This document shows positions 33,756 to 43,562 of a DNA stretch of 64,000 nt, piece after piece. The DNA lies in contig JABFXY010000099.1 in NCBI GenBank assembly GCA_013361525.1, positions 1 through 64,000 of the forward strand, in the 5' to 3' direction. A program made the translations under genes and the position numbers. The notes under the pieces were generated by a model that saw only the letters and a list, made by a program, of their open reading frames with translations, made no database searches and had not been told where the DNA came from. Position 1 is the stretch's first letter. Each line of letters begins with the position of its first letter. This DNA is from Polyangiaceae bacterium (lineage in GTDB: Bacteria > Myxococcota_A > Polyangia > Polyangiales > Polyangiaceae).

Positions 33756-34559
33756 TTACTTCTTCTTTTTATCGGCCTTCGGCTTGTCCGCCTTCGGCGC
33801 CGGCTTGGCGGCGGGCTTCTTCTCCGCCTTTTCCTTCTTCTTGTCGGCCGGCTTCTCCGCCTTCGGCGTCGAGACCTTCACCTCGGGCGCATCATCGAGG
33901 TACGCGCGGCAGAGCGCCGTGAGGTTCTCCGGCTCGGCGACGTCGGGCACCTTGAGCTCGAGCTTCGCGTCGTCGTTGCCGACGCTGACGTTCGTCTTCT
34001 CTGTCTCGCCCTTGGGCTCCTTGTTGCCCTTTGCCTTCGAGGCGGAGGTCGACTCGTTGGACTTTTCGTCGAGCTTCTCGAGCTTGTCCTTGAGAACCGG
34101 CTTGGCCGCATCCTCGACCTCACCCCAGGTCATGTCGTCGCGAACCCAGCCGCCGTCGCCGCGCGCGTCGACGACCTTGAGCCAATGGTCTTTGCGCTCG
34201 ACGATCTTGAAGACCTCGCCGCGCTCGACCTTGAACAGGACGTCGCTCGACGTATTCGCTTCCTCGCGGATATTGGCTTTATCCGCGGAGATCACGACCG
34301 ACGGTTGCTTTGTGAGCAGACGCTCGGCCACCCAGGCCTCGTCACCCTCGAAGTCCTTCACCTTCACCCAGCCGGCCTTCTTCTGGACGACCTCGACCGG
34401 GTAAAAGCGATCGGCACTGAACTTGATCTTCGCGCCCTCCGTAGGCTTCTCACGGAAGTTCGCGGACGTGCCCTTCACGCTGAGAACCTCCGCGGCGGAC
34501 GCGACTTGAGGCAGCAGAAGGAACGAAAACCCGACGACCACCAGCGATTTCAGCTTCAC
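33756..34559 (-). CDS. Exported SH3-repeat protein with Lys-rich tail
   Basis: GTG 34559 follows a GAGGTG ribosome-binding site and starts a clear Sec signal peptide (KLKSLVVVGFSFLLLPQVASA, cut before AEV). Two bacterial SH3 domains follow: about 22-85 (LSVKGTSANFREKPTEGAKI, GWVKVKDFEGDEAWVAERLL) and 90-145 (ANIREEANTSSDVLFKV, HWLKVVDARGDGGWVRDD). The rest is low-complexity and charged, ending in a Lys/Ala/Pro-rich tail (KPAAKPAPKADKPKADKKKK). SH3b pairs commonly bind cell wall or proteins in the envelope. No catalytic domain is present, so an adaptor or wall-binding role is likely. Confidence 0.88.
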   Translation of the reverse strand: MKLKSLVVVGFSFLLLPQVASAAEVLSVKGTSANFREKPTEGAKIKFSADRFYPVEVVQKKAGWVKVKDFEGDEAWVAERLLTKQPSVVISADKANIREEANTSSDVLFKVERGEVFKIVERKDHWLKVVDARGDGGWVRDDMTWGEVEDAAKPVLKDKLEKLDEKSNESTSASKAKGNKEPKGETEKTNVSVGNDDAKLELKVPDVAEPENLTALCRAYLDDAPEVKVSTPKAEKPADKKKEKAEKKPAAKPAPKADKPKADKKKK

Positions 34560-34683
34560 GGCAACACCTCGTAGAGGGGGATTGAGCTGACGCGCACAAT
34601 GGATGACATGTAGGTCTCGGGCCAAATAATTTGTTTCCGCGCGCACGACGGCTTGGGTCCCGCCTTGGGGGGGTGCTCGCTGG

Positions 34684-35934
34684 CTAGCGCTCGCTCGGCG
34701 GCTCGCTCTTCCTCGAGACTTCCCCGTCCTCGACCTTGGTCCATGTCGAGCGGAGGCCATCGAGCTCGGCGAGCGCCAGCGCACCCATCGAGTCGTGCTT
34801 GGGGCGCGTCATCCAGCGAGACAGCGCGCTCACCACGAGCTCTTTCAGGAAGGCGAAGCTCATCCCTTCGGTGCGCTCGACGATGTTCGTAACGGCCGCG
34901 CCGTCGATTCGCAGGTCGCGCTCGAGCTTCTGGTTCCAGTGCTCGAGATACCGACGCCGCTCCTCGAGCGCAGGCAGGTCGAGGTGGTACTTGCGATCGA
35001 AGCGGCTCGGCCGTTCTCGCAGCGCCGGGTCCAATCGCTCCGGGTGATTCGTGGTCGCGACCGAGAGGATCCCCGTGTCCGAGCGCAAGCCGTCCAGCTC
35101 GTTCAAGAACACGGAGAGGCAATGCGGCCGAACGAGCGAATCGAGATCTTCGAGGACCAGCAAACACGGTGCAATGGCCCGCGCCCGCTCGAAGACGCGC
35201 GAGATGTTGGCATCTTCGTCTTCGTAGCGTGCCGCGAAGCTCTTCACATAAATCGTCGGCAGCGCCGCCTCTTTGACGAGGAGCCGAACACAATGCGTCT
35301 TGCCATTACCGGGCGGGCCCGTCAGCAGAATGCCGCGTTTGTAGGGCACTGCGTATTTGGCGTAGAGCTCCCGCGCCCCGAGGAACGACGTCACCTCCTC
35401 GCGGAGCCGCGACCCGAGGTCACCGGGCAACACGATATCCTCCCAGCTCGCCTCCTGCGCGGCCGCGTAGAGCGCCCGATCTTGCTGGAAGCACGAGTGA
35501 GAAAAGGCGAGGACCGATCGGCGCGGAACGTAGGTCGTGTCGAGAGCCGCCACGACGAAGCGGTCGAGCGCCGCACCGTCGGCCCCGGTGAGAAAGAGCG
35601 CCTGACGGTGATCGAACCCCTCCACCCAACGGGCGACCACCGCCTCGAACGTGGAGCCCTCCCACCGCAGCGTGAAGACGCCCAAGGCGAGCTTCGTCCC
35701 CACTTCGCCTCGACTCTTCCATTTGCGGACGATCTCCGTGTGGATGTCCGGCCGAGGCTCCACCACGCAAAAGGCCTCGGCCACGAGGTGATCGAGACTG
35801 ACCTCGCCATCCTCGATCTGAACGACCTTCGACGTTCCTGCGCGCTCGGTGACGATGCGCCCGAGCCTGTATCGAACGGCGCTCGGAGGAACCGAGAGAG
35901 CGGCTTCCAAAAAGAGACAATCGCGTTCGACCAT
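34684..35934 (-). CDS. BCS1-like AAA ATPase
   Basis: The 416-residue protein has a ~170-residue N-terminal region without clear family, then an AAA module: Walker A GPPGNGKTH (206 on), Walker B LLVLEDLDSL, sensor SVATTNHPERLDPALRERPSRFD with arginine finger, and a small helical lid. Domain order and the ERPSRFDRKYHLDLP stretch resemble the BCS1/classic AAA group of protein-remodelling ATPases. ATG 35934 has a good AAAGGA site. It starts 74 bases after the giant hybrid kinase gene stops, on the same strand, so the two may form a unit: a sensor kinase and an ATPase that remodels a target. Confidence 0.88.
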   Translation of the reverse strand: MVERDCLFLEAALSVPPSAVRYRLGRIVTERAGTSKVVQIEDGEVSLDHLVAEAFCVVEPRPDIHTEIVRKWKSRGEVGTKLALGVFTLRWEGSTFEAVVARWVEGFDHRQALFLTGADGAALDRFVVAALDTTYVPRRSVLAFSHSCFQQDRALYAAAQEASWEDIVLPGDLGSRLREEVTSFLGARELYAKYAVPYKRGILLTGPPGNGKTHCVRLLVKEAALPTIYVKSFAARYEDEDANISRVFERARAIAPCLLVLEDLDSLVRPHCLSVFLNELDGLRSDTGILSVATTNHPERLDPALRERPSRFDRKYHLDLPALEERRRYLEHWNQKLERDLRIDGAAVTNIVERTEGMSFAFLKELVVSALSRWMTRPKHDSMGALALAELDGLRSTWTKVEDGEVSRKSEPPSER

Positions 35935-36008
35935 GTCCCGTCCTTTCCCGCGTACGGTAGGGCTCAACGCCCAACCGACCAGGGTATTCCTCCTCGCGCC
36001 GGATGGCT

Positions 36009-39000
36009 TCAATTGCCGAGAGGAAGCTCGACGGTGAGCGTCGCACCTTGGCCCAGCGTGCTCTCGGCTCGAACGGTGCCGCCGAGCGCAGTCACGATCG
36101 CGCGAACGACGTAGAGGCCGAGTCCGAGCCCGCCGTAGTGGCTCGCGGAGACGCCACGGACGAAGCGGTCGAAGATATGCGGAATGCGCTCCGGCGCGAC
36201 ACCGATGCCGTGGTCGACGACGACGAGCTGCGCGGCCTTTTGCTGGGAGGAGACCGTCACCTCGATGGGCTTGCCCGCGCCGAACTTCATCGCATTCGAA
36301 AGCAGATGCACGACGACGCGCTCGAGCTGCGTGCGGTCCCACCGGCCGACGACGGGGTCGTCCGCTCGAAGCGTGACGGCGCAGCCTGCGGCGGCGAGGG
36401 CTTCGGCGAGCCGCACGACGGTGTAGCGTGCAACCTCGGAGAGATCGACCGGCTCGATCGCCAAATGCAGACCGGCGTGCATGCAGGAGACGTCGAGCAT
36501 CTCTTGAATGAGCTCGTCGAGCTTCCACCCCTGACGCTCCACCGTCGTGAGCCCGCGGAGAATCGTCTCGCGCGGGGAGCTGAGCCCATAGCGGAGCAAA
36601 TGCTGCACGGTGAGCTGGAGGGACGTAATCGGCGTGCGAAGCTCGTGGGAGGCCACTTGTAAGAATTCGTCGCGCAGCCGGATGGCAGCCTCCGAATCTC
36701 GAAAGAGGCGCGCGTTGTCGATCGCCAATGCGGCGCGACGGCCGAGCTCGGTCGCGAGCGCGAGATCGGATCGCCCATATCGACGCCCGCGGCGTGTAGA
36801 AATGAAGGAGAGCGCGCCCAGCGTTCGCTTTCGCACGATCAGCGGGACGGACATCGACGATCGAATGCCGAGTTGGCGGACCAGGGCCAAAATGCGCTCG
36901 TCTTTGATTTCGTTCGCGAGCTCCTCGTCGGTCATCTCGGGCCGGACGAGCGGCTCACCCGTTCGAATGACGTGGCCCGTTGGGCTCTCGGGACCGCCTT
37001 GCACGAACATCGTTCGGAGCTCGCGGAGAATCGGCTCCTTTTCGGGGTCGGCGTGTGCGGCGGCGACGGGGATGATCGTCCCATCGCGTTCGACCAAGTC
37101 GATCTTGCACCAATCCGCGAGGAATTGGACCGCGAGACGCGCGACCTTCGACAGCGTCGTCGGGTAATCGAGGGATTCGGCGAGCGTCGCCCCGGCCTCG
37201 GCGAGAAATCGCGCCGAACGCTCCGCGCGCTGCTGCGCCTCGAAGAGCCGGCTGTTCTCGAGCGCAATCGCGATCTGGGACGACAATGCGTCGAGCACGC
37301 GAACGTGACGCGGCGAAAACGCGTGGGTCGTGAGATCGTTTTCGAGATAGAAAACGCCAATCGGTTTGCCTTTCAGCCGAATGGGCAAGCCGAGCGCGGA
37401 CTTCACCGCTCGCGCGACAATGAACGGATCTTTGACGAACCGCCCCTGGCGCGCCGCATCTGCGAGCACGACGGCTTCACCGATCTCGAAGACATGCTCG
37501 ACCAGCGTCGCAGGCGCGAGCCCCGAGCCTTCGAGGGGCGTGGCCTCGATCGCGACCGGCTCGGAAGCACCTCCGCTCGCCCACACGACGAGACCGCGAC
37601 GCTCCTCGAGGATCAGCACCCCCCGCGTCGCGCCCGCCGTCGCAAGGCATACACCGACGAGCTTTTCGACGAGGCGGTCGAACACCATTTCGCTCGAAAT
37701 GGTCTCGGCCGCCTCGAGCAGGCCGAGCAGATCGATCGGCGCAGCTTCGCGTTCCGGCGTCGCCGGTGTGTTGCCCGCTCGCAGCGGTCGCCGCCGCATC
37801 GGCAAGCCCGCGAGCTCTTCTTCCAGCAGCTCGACCTTCGCGGTCGCTCCCCACCTCGAATAGGCGTCGATCGCAGCCTGCATGTAATACGCGCCGGTTC
37901 GCACGCGCCCCGCGGATAGACAGCAGCGCGCCGCGAGCTCGGTCGCGACCGATTCGTCCTGAAGGAAACCTTCGTTCTCGGCGCCGTCGATGGCCCGATC
38001 GTAGAGCGCGAGGACCGTCTCGAACGGCGCCCCTTTCACCCGAGCGAGCTCGGCCGCGACGAGCTGATATCGGTGCGCGAAGTTCTCGGGACACGCCTCG
38101 GCCCAGCGACCGAGACGAGCTTGATTCCTGGCAACGTTCGCCAGCAATTCTTCGCGCCGTTCCGGAGGTGCCCCCTCGCACCGCGCGAGATCGGTCAACG
38201 ACCCATAAACGTTCGCATCGACGTGGATGGCAATCTGGGCGAGCCACGGGACCTCGCCCGCCTCTTGTCGGACGGAGTCCGCCTCCTCGAACCTCTGAAA
38301 GACGTAGGAAGCGACGAGGCGAAGGATGAAGTAGGTGCCGAGCGTGGACGGATTCGGCCGCGACGCGATGAAGGCTCGCTCGTCGAACTCGTCGTCGTCG
38401 AAACGGCCGAGCGCGCGGGTGCGGCCCTGGAGACATCGAATCGCCTGCCGAACGGGCAAGAAGCTCGGCACCACCGCCGCCTGACCGAGCCGGCGCATCG
38501 TCGCGATCCCGGAGCCACACTCGCTCTGAATGCGGCCCAGCTCCACGCCGGCGCACCATAACGTCGTGAGCGCACAAACCATGTTCCAGTTCGCGCCGAG
38601 GACGTCTCCGCCCTGAAGCGCGGAAGCCGTGCCTCGACGAAGCAGGGACGCGCCCGATTGAAGCGGCTCGTGCCAGAAGCTCACGAACGTCGCAAAGACA
38701 CCGAGGGCGCGGCTCTCCGCGCGCGGGTCGCGGGATCGATAGTGTTTTGCGAGGTCCACGCCGAGGCTTGCGAACGCGTAGCCCCGGGCTCGGTCGCGCG
38801 TGATCTGCGCGACCATGATTCCATAATAGACGTATGCCACGGCCGACTCCGCCGAATGCCCATGAGCGACCGTGAGCGCGACTTGGCGCACACACGCCAA
38901 GCCGAAGATGGGTTTGTCCGCCGTAAACCACGCAGCGACGTCGACCGTGGCGAGCAGCTGCATCGTCATCCGGGCGCGCGGATCTCGCATCTCGCAGGCC

Positions 39001-41669
39001 GTCGCCAGCGATTCGAATGGGCGGCCCGCGAGCTGCTCGTCCAGTGTCTTGAACTCGGCGAGCAACACGCCCGGCAGCTCCGCGTCCGGCGGCAAATCGG
39101 CACCGACCTCGGCGAGCGCCTCCCTACCCCAACGAAGAGCGTCCTGGAATTCGAGCTGAGCCGTCGCGGCGTCGATCCGGAGCCTCTTCAGGTCGGCGCG
39201 CTCGAGCGGTGTGCGCGCGTGCTCCAATGCGACATCGATCAGTCCCTCGGCGAGCGGGCGATCGCCGGCGAGGTATGCGCACTCGGCCGCGTCGCGGCGA
39301 AGGGCGATCCACACCGAGCGGTGCTCGTCCGGCACACCCTCGGGGAAGAGATCGATGCCCGCAGCAAAATAGGAGAGCGCCGGCCCGAACGCGGACGCGG
39401 CGCGCGCCTTTTGACCCGCGCGCAAGTCGAGCTCGGCGATGCGGTATCGTTGCGCCTCTTCACGCACCAAGTCGACACCGCGGTTCAGCTGGTCGACCGC
39501 CGCGAATAGCTCCTCGTCGCGGCCCCTTTTCTGCGCTTCTTCGAGCAAACGCCATCCCGCGGCCAGGTGCACGGCGTGGCGCTCCGCGACCGGCAATAGG
39601 GAATAGGCCGCCTCCCGGACGCGGTCGTGCGCAAATCGATAGCTCGCCTCGGCATCGTGCGAACGACGACGGGGTCCAACGGTCTCCGAAGTCAAGAGCC
39701 CCTCACGAAGGGGCCCCCACAACCCCCGGGCCGCTTCGTCTGTGGGCACGCCGGCGACGTCGGAGAGGAGCCCCAGATCGATTCGCCCCGGGAGGCACGC
39801 CGCGACCTCGACGAGGTGTTTTGCAGTCGGAGAAAGGCGCCGTATGACCGCCACCATCAAATCAGCCACGTTCTCGGTGACGTCGAGCGCGACGATGCGG
39901 CCTTCGTCCCATTCCCAGCGGCATCGATCGATCTCGAAGACGAGCAGCCCGAGCTGATGCAGGTGGCGGAGGAAACGGCCGACGAAGAAGGGATTGCCCG
40001 CGGTCTTCGCATGGACGATCTCCGCCAGGGGCTTGGTCCGTTCCCGTGTCGTCCGAAGGGTGTCGGCGCAAAGCTCCACGAGCGCGTCGACGCCCAGAGG
40101 CTCGACCGCAATGGTCGACAACGAGACGTTATCGTCGCTCTCGAGCGCCCGACGCATCCGCGCCACCGGCGCCTCGGCATCTCGGTCGACCTTTCGATAT
40201 GCCCCGATGAGCAGAAAGTATCGAAGCTCGACGTGGGTCGCCATCAACCAGAACAGCTTGAGCGAAGCCGGATCGGCCCATTGCAGATCATCCAAGAACA
40301 GGACGAGCGGCGCCGACTCGGTCGCCAGCGATTGCACGAATGCCATGAACGTGAGCCCAAACCGATGCTCCGCGGCCGCCGCGCCGACGTCGGGCACGGG
40401 CGGCGGCGCACCGACCAGCGCGCGCAGCTCCGGAAGCACCTCGACGACGACACCCATGTTGGGTCCCATCGCGTCTTCGATACGCCGAGCGATCTGTCGG
40501 CGAACCGTCTCGGGCTGGGACAACAATCCTTCGACGAAGCCTCGAAACGCCTCGAGGATCGACGCGTATGGCATGTTCCCGCCGAGCGGCCCGAACGAGC
40601 CGGACAAGAACGTTCCGTGTGGGGCGGCGTACGATTGCACTTCCCGCGCGAGCACGGACTTTCCGGCGCCGGCATCGCCGGAGATCAGCACGACCTCGCG
40701 ACCTCCGGACCTGACACGATCGTAAGCAGCGTGCAGCAGCGCGAGCTCGCGCTCCCGCCCGTAGAGGCGAGCGGGGGGGAGCAGCTCGCGCGCGACGTCG
40801 AGGCGCCCGAGCTCGAACTCCTCCACGCGGCGAGTGGCCTTCCACCGTCGCTCGGCTTCGCGCAGATCCTCCACGACGGCTTCGGCGCTCTGATATCGCC
40901 GTTCGGGAGCCTTCGCGAGCAGCTTGAGGACGATGTCCGACAATGGCTTCGGGACGGCCTCGTTGATTTCGTAAGGGGGAATCGGCGCGCGCGCGAGGTG
41001 TGCGTGGACGATCTCCACGGGGTCGCTGAGCACGAAGGGCGGAGCCCCGGTCAGCATTTCGTAATACGTCGCGCCGAGCGAATAGAGATCGGCGCGGTGA
41101 TCCACCGGTAGGCTCATTCTGCCGGTCTGTTCGGGGGCGATATAGAGGAGCGTCCCTTCGTGCTCCGTCGGTGCGGCCTGTGGCTGAGTGGCGCCCTCGA
41201 CCGGGGTCGCGATGCCGAAATCGATGAGCGTGAGGCGTTTGCCGTCCCGGCTCACGACCACGTTTGCGGGATTGATGTCGCGGTGGACGAGGTGGCGCGC
41301 GTGCACCTTGCCGACCGTTTCGGCGAGCTGAATCGCAAACGACAAGAAGACATCGATCCCCAGCGGTTTGCTCCGGAGAAACTCTTTGACGTTGTGCGGC
41401 CCAGCGTCCACGACGACGAGCGTCGGGAGGCGCTCGATCTCCATCAATGCGACGGGGCGAGCGACGTTGTCGACGTTTCGAAGCTCCTGCAGAACGGCGT
41501 GCTCGTGACGGAGCTCGTGCGCGCTCGCGAACGAGCGAGCGCCGATTCGAATCGTCTTGTGGATGCACGAATCACCGCGCGAGCCGACAAGGCGATACAC
41601 GACGTGCCGAGGTCCGCGGTGGATCTCGACGCGGGTGACGAGCGGGGTGGTCTCCGGCTGTCTGGGCAT
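36009..41669 (-). CDS. Hybrid Ser/Thr kinase - AAA ATPase - GAF - histidine kinase
   Basis: At 1,886 residues this is the largest protein here. In order: Ser/Thr kinase (about 10-285; HRDINPANVVV, LIDFGIATPVE, GTLLYIAPEQ), an ATPase of the AAA_16/guanylate-kinase-like family (YGRERELALLHAAYD, Walker A SGDAGAGKS near 335, LVLFLDDLQWADP), a ~700-residue helical repeat region, GAF1 (about 1320-1460), GAF2 (about 1495-1650), histidine kinase dimerisation region with SHELRTPITSL (near 1671) and HATPase (LLSNAMKFG, DHGIGVAPERI, GLGLGLYVV). The catalytic histidine is present, and no receiver domain follows. The combination matches the known Ser/Thr-His hybrid kinases of cyanobacteria and myxobacteria. 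The kinase glycine loop is poorly conserved, so its Ser/Thr activity should not be assumed. Confidence 0.92.
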   Translation of the reverse strand: MPRQPETTPLVTRVEIHRGPRHVVYRLVGSRGDSCIHKTIRIGARSFASAHELRHEHAVLQELRNVDNVARPVALMEIERLPTLVVVDAGPHNVKEFLRSKPLGIDVFLSFAIQLAETVGKVHARHLVHRDINPANVVVSRDGKRLTLIDFGIATPVEGATQPQAAPTEHEGTLLYIAPEQTGRMSLPVDHRADLYSLGATYYEMLTGAPPFVLSDPVEIVHAHLARAPIPPYEINEAVPKPLSDIVLKLLAKAPERRYQSAEAVVEDLREAERRWKATRRVEEFELGRLDVARELLPPARLYGRERELALLHAAYDRVRSGGREVVLISGDAGAGKSVLAREVQSYAAPHGTFLSGSFGPLGGNMPYASILEAFRGFVEGLLSQPETVRRQIARRIEDAMGPNMGVVVEVLPELRALVGAPPPVPDVGAAAAEHRFGLTFMAFVQSLATESAPLVLFLDDLQWADPASLKLFWLMATHVELRYFLLIGAYRKVDRDAEAPVARMRRALESDDNVSLSTIAVEPLGVDALVELCADTLRTTRERTKPLAEIVHAKTAGNPFFVGRFLRHLHQLGLLVFEIDRCRWEWDEGRIVALDVTENVADLMVAVIRRLSPTAKHLVEVAACLPGRIDLGLLSDVAGVPTDEAARGLWGPLREGLLTSETVGPRRRSHDAEASYRFAHDRVREAAYSLLPVAERHAVHLAAGWRLLEEAQKRGRDEELFAAVDQLNRGVDLVREEAQRYRIAELDLRAGQKARAASAFGPALSYFAAGIDLFPEGVPDEHRSVWIALRRDAAECAYLAGDRPLAEGLIDVALEHARTPLERADLKRLRIDAATAQLEFQDALRWGREALAEVGADLPPDAELPGVLLAEFKTLDEQLAGRPFESLATACEMRDPRARMTMQLLATVDVAAWFTADKPIFGLACVRQVALTVAHGHSAESAVAYVYYGIMVAQITRDRARGYAFASLGVDLAKHYRSRDPRAESRALGVFATFVSFWHEPLQSGASLLRRGTASALQGGDVLGANWNMVCALTTLWCAGVELGRIQSECGSGIATMRRLGQAAVVPSFLPVRQAIRCLQGRTRALGRFDDDEFDERAFIASRPNPSTLGTYFILRLVASYVFQRFEEADSVRQEAGEVPWLAQIAIHVDANVYGSLTDLARCEGAPPERREELLANVARNQARLGRWAEACPENFAHRYQLVAAELARVKGAPFETVLALYDRAIDGAENEGFLQDESVATELAARCCLSAGRVRTGAYYMQAAIDAYSRWGATAKVELLEEELAGLPMRRRPLRAGNTPATPEREAAPIDLLGLLEAAETISSEMVFDRLVEKLVGVCLATAGATRGVLILEERRGLVVWASGGASEPVAIEATPLEGSGLAPATLVEHVFEIGEAVVLADAARQGRFVKDPFIVARAVKSALGLPIRLKGKPIGVFYLENDLTTHAFSPRHVRVLDALSSQIAIALENSRLFEAQQRAERSARFLAEAGATLAESLDYPTTLSKVARLAVQFLADWCKIDLVERDGTIIPVAAAHADPEKEPILRELRTMFVQGGPESPTGHVIRTGEPLVRPEMTDEELANEIKDERILALVRQLGIRSSMSVPLIVRKRTLGALSFISTRRGRRYGRSDLALATELGRRAALAIDNARLFRDSEAAIRLRDEFLQVASHELRTPITSLQLTVQHLLRYGLSSPRETILRGLTTVERQGWKLDELIQEMLDVSCMHAGLHLAIEPVDLSEVARYTVVRLAEALAAAGCAVTLRADDPVVGRWDRTQLERVVVHLLSNAMKFGAGKPIEVTVSSQQKAAQLVVVDHGIGVAPERIPHIFDRFVRGVSASHYGGLGLGLYVVRAIVTALGGTVRAESTLGQGATLTVELPLGN

Positions 41670-41881
41670 GGCGAATCACGCGACCAACATGGTGGAACGG
41701 AGCATGCTGTATGCCCCGCGAGCGTCGGCGATACGTGGGACACTGGTCACGAGGCGGAGTGGCTCGTAGGAAAACGCCGCCTCCCGATGCCCCACGTGTG
41801 ACCCGATGGTGCGTAATCGGCCGGACTTCGCTCGTCACTTCGGGCCGCGCGTGAGGTCCCCGCCTTGCAGCGTCAATACAC

Positions 41882-43489
41882 GTGCCTGGAGATCGACCGC
41901 CGCCGGCTCCCACGCTCGCGGACTCGCTGCGCGGTCAGCGAGAGGCGATCGTGCGAAAGTGGGAGGCTCGGGTCCGCGCGGATGCGCGCGTCCCCCAGGC
42001 GAATCGAATGCCCGAGCCGATCCTGCGTGACCACATTCCCGGCTTCATCGATTTGCTGGCCGATGCGCTCGAGCTCGCGACGGGGCAGGGCGAGATCGAC
42101 GACGAGCGTTTTCGCCGCGTCGGTGAGAGCGGGCCATCCCACGGGCACGCATTGGACCGGTACGTCGAGAGCTATTCGCTGGAATCCGCCCTCCGCGAAT
42201 GGCTGCATTTCAGGCGCGTGGTCATCGAATGCCTCCTCGAGCAAGGCGCACAATCGCGTGAGCTGATGCCCATCCATGCGGCGATCGACGCCGCGGTCGG
42301 GCGCGTCGCTGCGGACATGCGCGAGGCATACACGGAATCGCGGACGAAGGCGGCGGCCGAACAGGAGCGAAACGTGTCGATGCTCGAGACGCTGATCACC
42401 ACCCTGCCGATGGGGGTCGCATTCGTCGAACGGGACCTACGATATGCGCGCGTCAACGACGCCTTCGCCGCCATCAACGGCATATCCGTCGCGGAGGTGG
42501 AAGGGCGAACGATCGCCGACGTTCTACCGGAGCTCGCGCCCACGATCACCGCGCTGATCGAGGACGTGTTCGCGACCGGCAAAGCCCACCTGAATCTCGT
42601 TCTCTCCGGCCCGACCAAAGCGACCCGCGGAAACGTCGGCCATTGGATGAACAGCTACTATCCCGTCCGTGATCGCAATGGCATCATCTTCATGGTCGGG
42701 TGTGTCGTCGTGGACGTCACCGAGCGGGAGAACCAGGCGAATCAGCTTCGCGATACGGTGCGGTTTCGCGACCGGTTCATGGCCATCCTGGGTCACGATT
42801 TGCGCAGCCCCCTGACGACGATCCTGATGAGCGCGGCCATCCTCGAGCGATCGTCGATCGACGATATCGTCTCCGTCGCGCGCCGAATCGATCGAAGTGG
42901 TCGCCGCATGTCGAAGATGATCGACGACCTGCTGGATTTGACGCGGGCGCAGATGGCGGGCGGCATTCCCATCCATCCGCGCCCGATGGCGCTCGATCAA
43001 ATGGCGAAGCAGGTCCTCGACGAGCTCCAAACTTCGAGACCCAAGCGCCTCGCGGTGCTCGAATCACACGGCAATTGCCGTGGGGTTTGGGATCCGGACC
43101 GTCTCGCACAGGTGGTGTCGAACCTCGTCTCCAATGCGTTCGACTACAGCCCCGACGATTCCGAGGTTCGCGTCACCGTCGACGGCGATGGCCCTCGCGT
43201 GCGGCTGAAGGTCGCGAACGCAGGCGCCCCCATTCCGGTGGATCTCGCCGCGACACTCTTCGATCCGTTCCGTCGGGCGGCGGCCGGCCAGAACCCGCGC
43301 GGGCTCGGGCTCGGCCTTTTCATCGTGAAGCGAATCGTCGAAGGGCACTGTGGCTCGGTCACGGTCCGAAGCGACGAACGAGAGACCTGCTTCGACGTGG
43401 ATCTTCCGCGAATCTGTGAGGTCCACGAAGCGGATGACGACGACGCGCCGAGCGACCCCGCTCCCGCGGTCGCGTCGCAGCGCCATTGA
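41882..43489 (+). CDS. Histidine kinase with RsbRD-like and PAS sensor domains
   Basis: The N-terminal ~150 residues look like an RsbR-type globin-like or RsbRD domain (LRGQREAIVRKWEARVRAD, SGPSHGHALDRYVESYSLE, ECLLEQGAQSRELMPIHAAID). A PAS domain follows (TLPMGVAFVERDLRYARVN), then the HisKA motif ILGHDLRSPLTTIL (histidine near residue 304), an N box (VVSNLVSNAFDYSP), a weak G1 box (VANAGAPIP, with N for D) and a good G2 box (GLGLGLFIVKRIVEGH). No transmembrane helix is visible, so it senses a cytoplasmic signal. GTG 41882 is the start used. It is divergent from the giant hybrid kinase. No partner regulator is adjacent. Confidence 0.88.
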   Translation: MPGDRPPPAPTLADSLRGQREAIVRKWEARVRADARVPQANRMPEPILRDHIPGFIDLLADALELATGQGEIDDERFRRVGESGPSHGHALDRYVESYSLESALREWLHFRRVVIECLLEQGAQSRELMPIHAAIDAAVGRVAADMREAYTESRTKAAAEQERNVSMLETLITTLPMGVAFVERDLRYARVNDAFAAINGISVAEVEGRTIADVLPELAPTITALIEDVFATGKAHLNLVLSGPTKATRGNVGHWMNSYYPVRDRNGIIFMVGCVVVDVTERENQANQLRDTVRFRDRFMAILGHDLRSPLTTILMSAAILERSSIDDIVSVARRIDRSGRRMSKMIDDLLDLTRAQMAGGIPIHPRPMALDQMAKQVLDELQTSRPKRLAVLESHGNCRGVWDPDRLAQVVSNLVSNAFDYSPDDSEVRVTVDGDGPRVRLKVANAGAPIPVDLAATLFDPFRRAAAGQNPRGLGLGLFIVKRIVEGHCGSVTVRSDERETCFDVDLPRICEVHEADDDDAPSDPAPAVASQRH

Positions 43490-43562
43490 ATCCTTTGCCG
43501 AGCCGGCCGCGACGTACGTCCGTCGCGCGTTAGGGGCCCGCGCGTTGCAGACTTCTTCGAAT

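Noticed and set aside
39627..41111. A 494-codon plus-strand open frame opposite the giant hybrid kinase
   Set aside because: It lies over the kinase and ATPase motifs on the other strand and has shadow-type composition; no ribosome-binding site or domain.
41670..41881. tRNA or small RNA in the gap between the two kinase genes
   Set aside because: I could not fold a cloverleaf or find a terminator; only weak short repeats are present.
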